From: Aquibium sp. A9E412
Lineage (GTDB): Bacteria > Pseudomonadota > Alphaproteobacteria > Rhizobiales > Rhizobiaceae
Reading direction: 5' to 3'
DNA: 39,951 nucleotides
NCBI RefSeq assembly: GCF_030398335.1
Contig: NZ_JAOAOP010000031.1
Coordinates: forward strand, 1-39,951
This document shows, in pieces, positions 37,419-39,951 of the stretch. The position numbers were made by a program, and so were the translations under genes. How positions within the stretch are numbered: the stretch's first letter is position 1; every line of letters starts with the position of its first letter. The notes under the pieces were generated by a model, which was given only the letters and a program-made list of their open reading frames with translations, searched no databases and was not told the origin of the DNA.

Positions 37419-38309
37419 TCATTTGTCGGCCAGGCTGGGGTCGAGATAGTCGCGCAGCGCGTCGCCGAGGATGTTGACGCTGAGCACCGTCAGCATGATG
37501 GCGAGGCCGGGGAAGGTGGCGACCCACCAGGCCTGGCTGAGATAGTCGCGGCCGGCCGCCAGGAGCCCGCCCCAGGAGGCCACGTTGGGCGGCATGCCGA
37601 CGCCGAGGAACGACAGCGCCGCCTCCAGGATGATCATCTGCGGCACCGCCGCGCTCGCCACCACGATCAGCGGCGTCGCCGCGTTGGGCACGATGTGGCG
37701 CAGGATGATGCGGCCGCTGCCCGCCCCCATGGTGCGCGCGGCCAGCACGTATTCCGCGCCGCGCAGCCGCAGCGCCTCGGCCCGCGCGATGCGCGCGTAC
37801 ATCGGCCAGGTCGTCACGATCAGCACCACCACCACGTTGGCGAAGCCCTGGCCGAGCACGAACATGATGATGATGGCGAGCAGGATGAACGGGAAGGCGA
37901 GCTGCACGTCGACCAGCCGCATGGCGACCTCGTCGACGGCGCCGCCGAAATAGCCGGCGACGACGCCGACCGCGGTGCCGATCAGCCCGGCGCCGAGCAC
38001 CGAGACGATGCCGACGGTGAGCGAGATGCGCGTGCCGTAGAGGATGACCGACAGCACGTCGCGGCCGGCCGCGTCCGTGCCCAGCACGTAGAGCTCGCCG
38101 TCGAAGGACGTCGACAGCGGCGGCAGCAGGTTGTCGAGGATGTTGCCGTTGACCGGATCGTGCGGCGACAGCACGCCGGCGAAGATGGCGATGAAGACGA
38201 CGAGCAACAGCACCATCGCGGCCAGCGCGGCCAGCGGGTTGCGCAGCCACCAGTTCCGGCGGCGCGGCGCCGGCTCGGCAACGGCGACGTCGGCGGCGCT
38301 CTTATCCAT
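37419..38309 (-). CDS. ABC transporter permease, DppC/OppC type
   Basis: The 296-residue inner-membrane protein has the N-terminal R-N-P-L-A-A-L-A-A-M-V-L-L-L-V-V-F-I-A segment, the L-G-T-D-A-A-G-R-D-V-L-S motif after the first periplasmic loop, and the cytoplasmic coupling loop Y-V-L-A-A-R-T-M-G-A-G-S-G-R-I-I-L-R-H-I-V-P-N. It pairs with the next upstream permease and overlaps it by eight bases (38302-38309). It imports peptides, nickel or small amide compounds. No ATPase gene follows it; the ATPases must be upstream of the window or elsewhere. Confidence 0.93.
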   Translation of the reverse strand: MDKSAADVAVAEPAPRRRNWWLRNPLAALAAMVLLLVVFIAIFAGVLSPHDPVNGNILDNLLPPLSTSFDGELYVLGTDAAGRDVLSVILYGTRISLTVGIVSVLGAGLIGTAVGVVAGYFGGAVDEVAMRLVDVQLAFPFILLAIIIMFVLGQGFANVVVVLIVTTWPMYARIARAEALRLRGAEYVLAARTMGAGSGRIILRHIVPNAATPLIVVASAAVPQMIILEAALSFLGVGMPPNVASWGGLLAAGRDYLSQAWWVATFPGLAIMLTVLSVNILGDALRDYLDPSLADK

Positions 38310-39219
38310 AGCTCACCTGCGGGTCGAACCAGGCATAGGCGAGGTCGGCGATCAGATTGGCCGCGACGACCAGAAGCGCGATGACGAACACGCCGGCCTG
38401 CAGGATGGGAAAGTCGCGCTGGCCGATCGCCTGGATCATCAGGCGGCCGACGCCGGGCCAGGCGAAGATCGTCTCGGTGACGACCGCGCCGCCCATCAGC
38501 AGGCCGAAATCGACCGCCAGCACGGTGATGACGGGGATGGCGATGTTGCGCAGCGCATGGCGGCGGAAGATCAGCGGCTGCGGCAGGCCCTTGGCGCGCG
38601 CGGTGCGGATGTAGTCGCGCGAGACGACCGACAGCAGCTCCGAGCGCACCAGCCGCGTCAGCCGCGCCAGCGAGAAGAAGCCGAGCGTGATCGTCGGCAG
38701 GATCAGGTGCTGCCAGGTGCCGCTGCCCACGGTGGGCAGCACGCCGAGCCAAGTGGCGAAGACCAGCACCAGCATCAGGCCGAGCCAGAAGTTCGGCACC
38801 GATTGGCCGAGCAGCACCATGAACATCGCCGCGCGATCGGTCAGGCTGCCGCGCCACATGGCCGACACCGAGCCGACGACGAGCGCGATGACGAGCGCGA
38901 AGACCATCGCCGCGACCGTCAGGAGCAGCGTCGCCGGCAACCGGTCGAGCACCAGCTCGAGCGCCGGCCGGTGCTGCCAGGGCGACACGCCGAAGTCGCC
39001 GCGCACGGCGTCGCCGAGAAACGCGACGTACTGCGTGAGCAGCGGCCGGTCGAGGCCGAGCTCGCTGCGCAGCGCCGCCACGTCGGCGTCGGTCATGCCC
39101 GGCTGGATCATCAGCGCCACCGGGTCGCCGAGCAGCCGCGCCAGGACGAAGATGACGGTGACGACGCCGAACACGACGACGGCCGCCGACAGGAATCTGC
39201 GTACAAGAAAGCGTAGCAA
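38302..39219 (-). CDS. ABC transporter permease, DppB/OppB type
   Basis: The 305-residue inner-membrane permease begins L-R-F-L-V-R-R-F-L after the start codon and has V-I-F-V-L-A-R-L-L-G-D-P, F-W-L-G-L-M-L-V and the coupling loop Y-I-R-T-A-R-A-K-G-L-P-Q-P-L-I-F-R-R-H-A-L-R-N. I place the start at TTG 39219: family members begin M-L-R-F-L-x-R-R, and an AGGAG lies 11 bases upstream at 39231-39235. ATG codons at 39246 and 39282 would add residues over that ribosome site. It overlaps the DppC-type gene and lies 189 bases after the solute-binding protein gene. Confidence 0.88.
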   Translation of the reverse strand: MLRFLVRRFLSAAVVVFGVVTVIFVLARLLGDPVALMIQPGMTDADVAALRSELGLDRPLLTQYVAFLGDAVRGDFGVSPWQHRPALELVLDRLPATLLLTVAAMVFALVIALVVGSVSAMWRGSLTDRAAMFMVLLGQSVPNFWLGLMLVLVFATWLGVLPTVGSGTWQHLILPTITLGFFSLARLTRLVRSELLSVVSRDYIRTARAKGLPQPLIFRRHALRNIAIPVITVLAVDFGLLMGGAVVTETIFAWPGVGRLMIQAIGQRDFPILQAGVFVIALLVVAANLIADLAYAWFDPQVSYG

Positions 39220-39368
39220 GTCCGTCTGCTCTCCTTGCTGGCGCATGACCCGCGGCGGCCCGGGCGGCCGTTCGCGCGTCATGCCCGGTCAAACGTGGGA
39301 TCGCGGCGCCCCGTCCGGCGAAGGCGTCGCGATCCGGATTTCAGCCCGCCGGCCGGCTGGCCGGGGCA

Positions 39369-39401
39369 CGCGGACCGGGACGCCGAGGCGTCCCGGCCGC
39401 G
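39369..39401 (-). terminator. Strong hairpin between solute-binding protein and permease genes
   Basis: CCGGGACGCC (39375-39384) and GGCGTCCCGG (39387-39396) are perfect arms around GA. Outer arms CGCGG (39369-39373) and CCGCG (39397-39401) extend it to 15 pairs with one bulged base. There is no T-run on the minus strand. It starts seven bases after the binding-protein stop codon and probably stabilises that message or partly stops transcription, giving more binding protein than permease. Confidence 0.6.
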
Positions 39402-39408
39402 ACCGGCG

Positions 39409-39951
39409 CTATTCGGCCGGCTGCATGTCCTGCACGAAGATGAAGTCGTCGCCGCGCGCCGACCACGCGATGCGGTTGCTCACGCCCCACAGCGAGAACG
39501 GCTCGTAGAGGAACAGCCACGGCGCGTCCTCGTGCACGATCTCGGCCATCTCGCGCATCGCCTCGCCGCGCACCTCGTCGCTGGGCGCGGTCTCCGCCTT
39601 GCGGATCAGCTCGTCGACCTTCGGGTTGTCGTAGTGCGTCCAGTTCCAGTTGCGGTCCGACACCAGCACGGTGGCGACGACGCGCTCCAGCGTCGGCCCC
39701 GCCTTGTAGTACATCAGGAACAGCGAGCCGAGATCGGCCTGCTTGTTGGTGAAGTCGAACAGCTTGCCGGCGAACACCGACCACTCGTCCTGCTGGATCG
39801 TGGCCTCGATGCCGACCCGCTTGAGATCGGCGGCGATCGCCTGGGCGAGCAGCGAGCCCTGCGGCACGACGCCGGTCGGGAAGTTGATCTCGAGCGACAT
39901 GCCGGTCGCGCCCGCCTCCTCGAGCAGCGCCTTGGCCTTCTCCGGATCGTA
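39409..39951 (-). CDS. Peptide/nickel-type solute-binding protein (family 5), C-terminal part
   Basis: Only the last 180 residues are inside the window; the 5' part runs off the right edge. The visible part starts Y-D-P-E-K-A-K-A-L-L-E-E-A-G, then I-A-A-D-L-K-R-V-G-I and W-T-H-Y-D-N-P-K-V-D-E-L-I-R-K-A, all typical C-terminal lobe of DppA/OppA proteins. It would bind the imported compound in the periplasm. It heads the visible operon of two permeases, hydrolase, Ntn-hydrolase and CitE-like protein. The residues that would tell the ligand (N-terminal lobe) are missing. Confidence 0.9.
   Translation of the reverse strand, partial: YDPEKAKALLEEAGATGMSLEINFPTGVVPQGSLLAQAIAADLKRVGIEATIQQDEWSVFAGKLFDFTNKQADLGSLFLMYYKAGPTLERVVATVLVSDRNWNWTHYDNPKVDELIRKAETAPSDEVRGEAMREMAEIVHEDAPWLFLYEPFSLWGVSNRIAWSARGDDFIFVQDMQPAE

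Overview
The window is a very GC-rich chromosomal segment with dense, strongly GC-biased coding. Gene content and dispersed repeats point to an alphaproteobacterium, most likely Hyphomicrobiales (Rhizobiales). The main clues are a liv operon carrying a small extra membrane protein, a hydroxyproline catabolic operon of the Sinorhizobium hyp type, an arsR-arsC-aqpS cluster of the Sinorhizobium type, and two copies of a mosaic repeat resembling rhizobial intergenic elements. No rRNA, tRNA, CRISPR array, transposase or phage gene was seen. The genus cannot be fixed from the sequence alone.

Layout, left to right. (1) 1-4254: a TetR regulator is divergent from a three-gene molybdenum-hydroxylase operon (2Fe-2S subunit, Tat-exported molybdopterin subunit, diheme cytochrome c), with strong palindromes between them. 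(2) 4548-8909: an RND efflux adaptor/pump pair. (3) 8958-10955: an NAD(P)-binding epimerase-like gene divergent from a LysR regulator. (4) 11028-14486: pyruvate carboxylase. (5) 14683-20424: a branched-chain amino acid ABC operon in the order livH-livM-livG-livF-small membrane protein-livK, ending in a rho-independent terminator. (6) 20742-24676: hydroxyproline degradation (epimerase, FAD dehydrogenase, deaminase) divergent from a GntR/FCD regulator, across a mirror-symmetric promoter/operator region. (7) 24860-27434: methylmalonate-semialdehyde dehydrogenase divergent from a second LysR regulator. (8) 27428-29946: arsR-arsC-aqpS, with a ferredoxin-NADP reductase behind it. (9) 30126-39951: hyuA-hyuB on the plus strand converge on a minus-strand operon encoding a family-5 solute-binding protein (5' end outside the window), two Dpp/Opp-type permeases, an alpha/beta hydrolase without its nucleophile, a gamma-glutamyltransferase-family Ntn-hydrolase and a CitE-like lyase.

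How the parts work together. Region 6 converts trans-4-hydroxy-L-proline to alpha-ketoglutarate semialdehyde; the final dehydrogenase (HypH) is absent, and the only aldehyde dehydrogenase nearby is a clear MmsA. Region 8 reads as arsenate reduction plus exit of arsenite through an aquaglyceroporin whose selectivity-filter position is Val177 instead of Arg. Region 9 is the least explained: an uptake system joined to amide- and lactam-hydrolysing families whose active-site residues depart from the textbook members. It is the best candidate here for an undescribed catabolic pathway.
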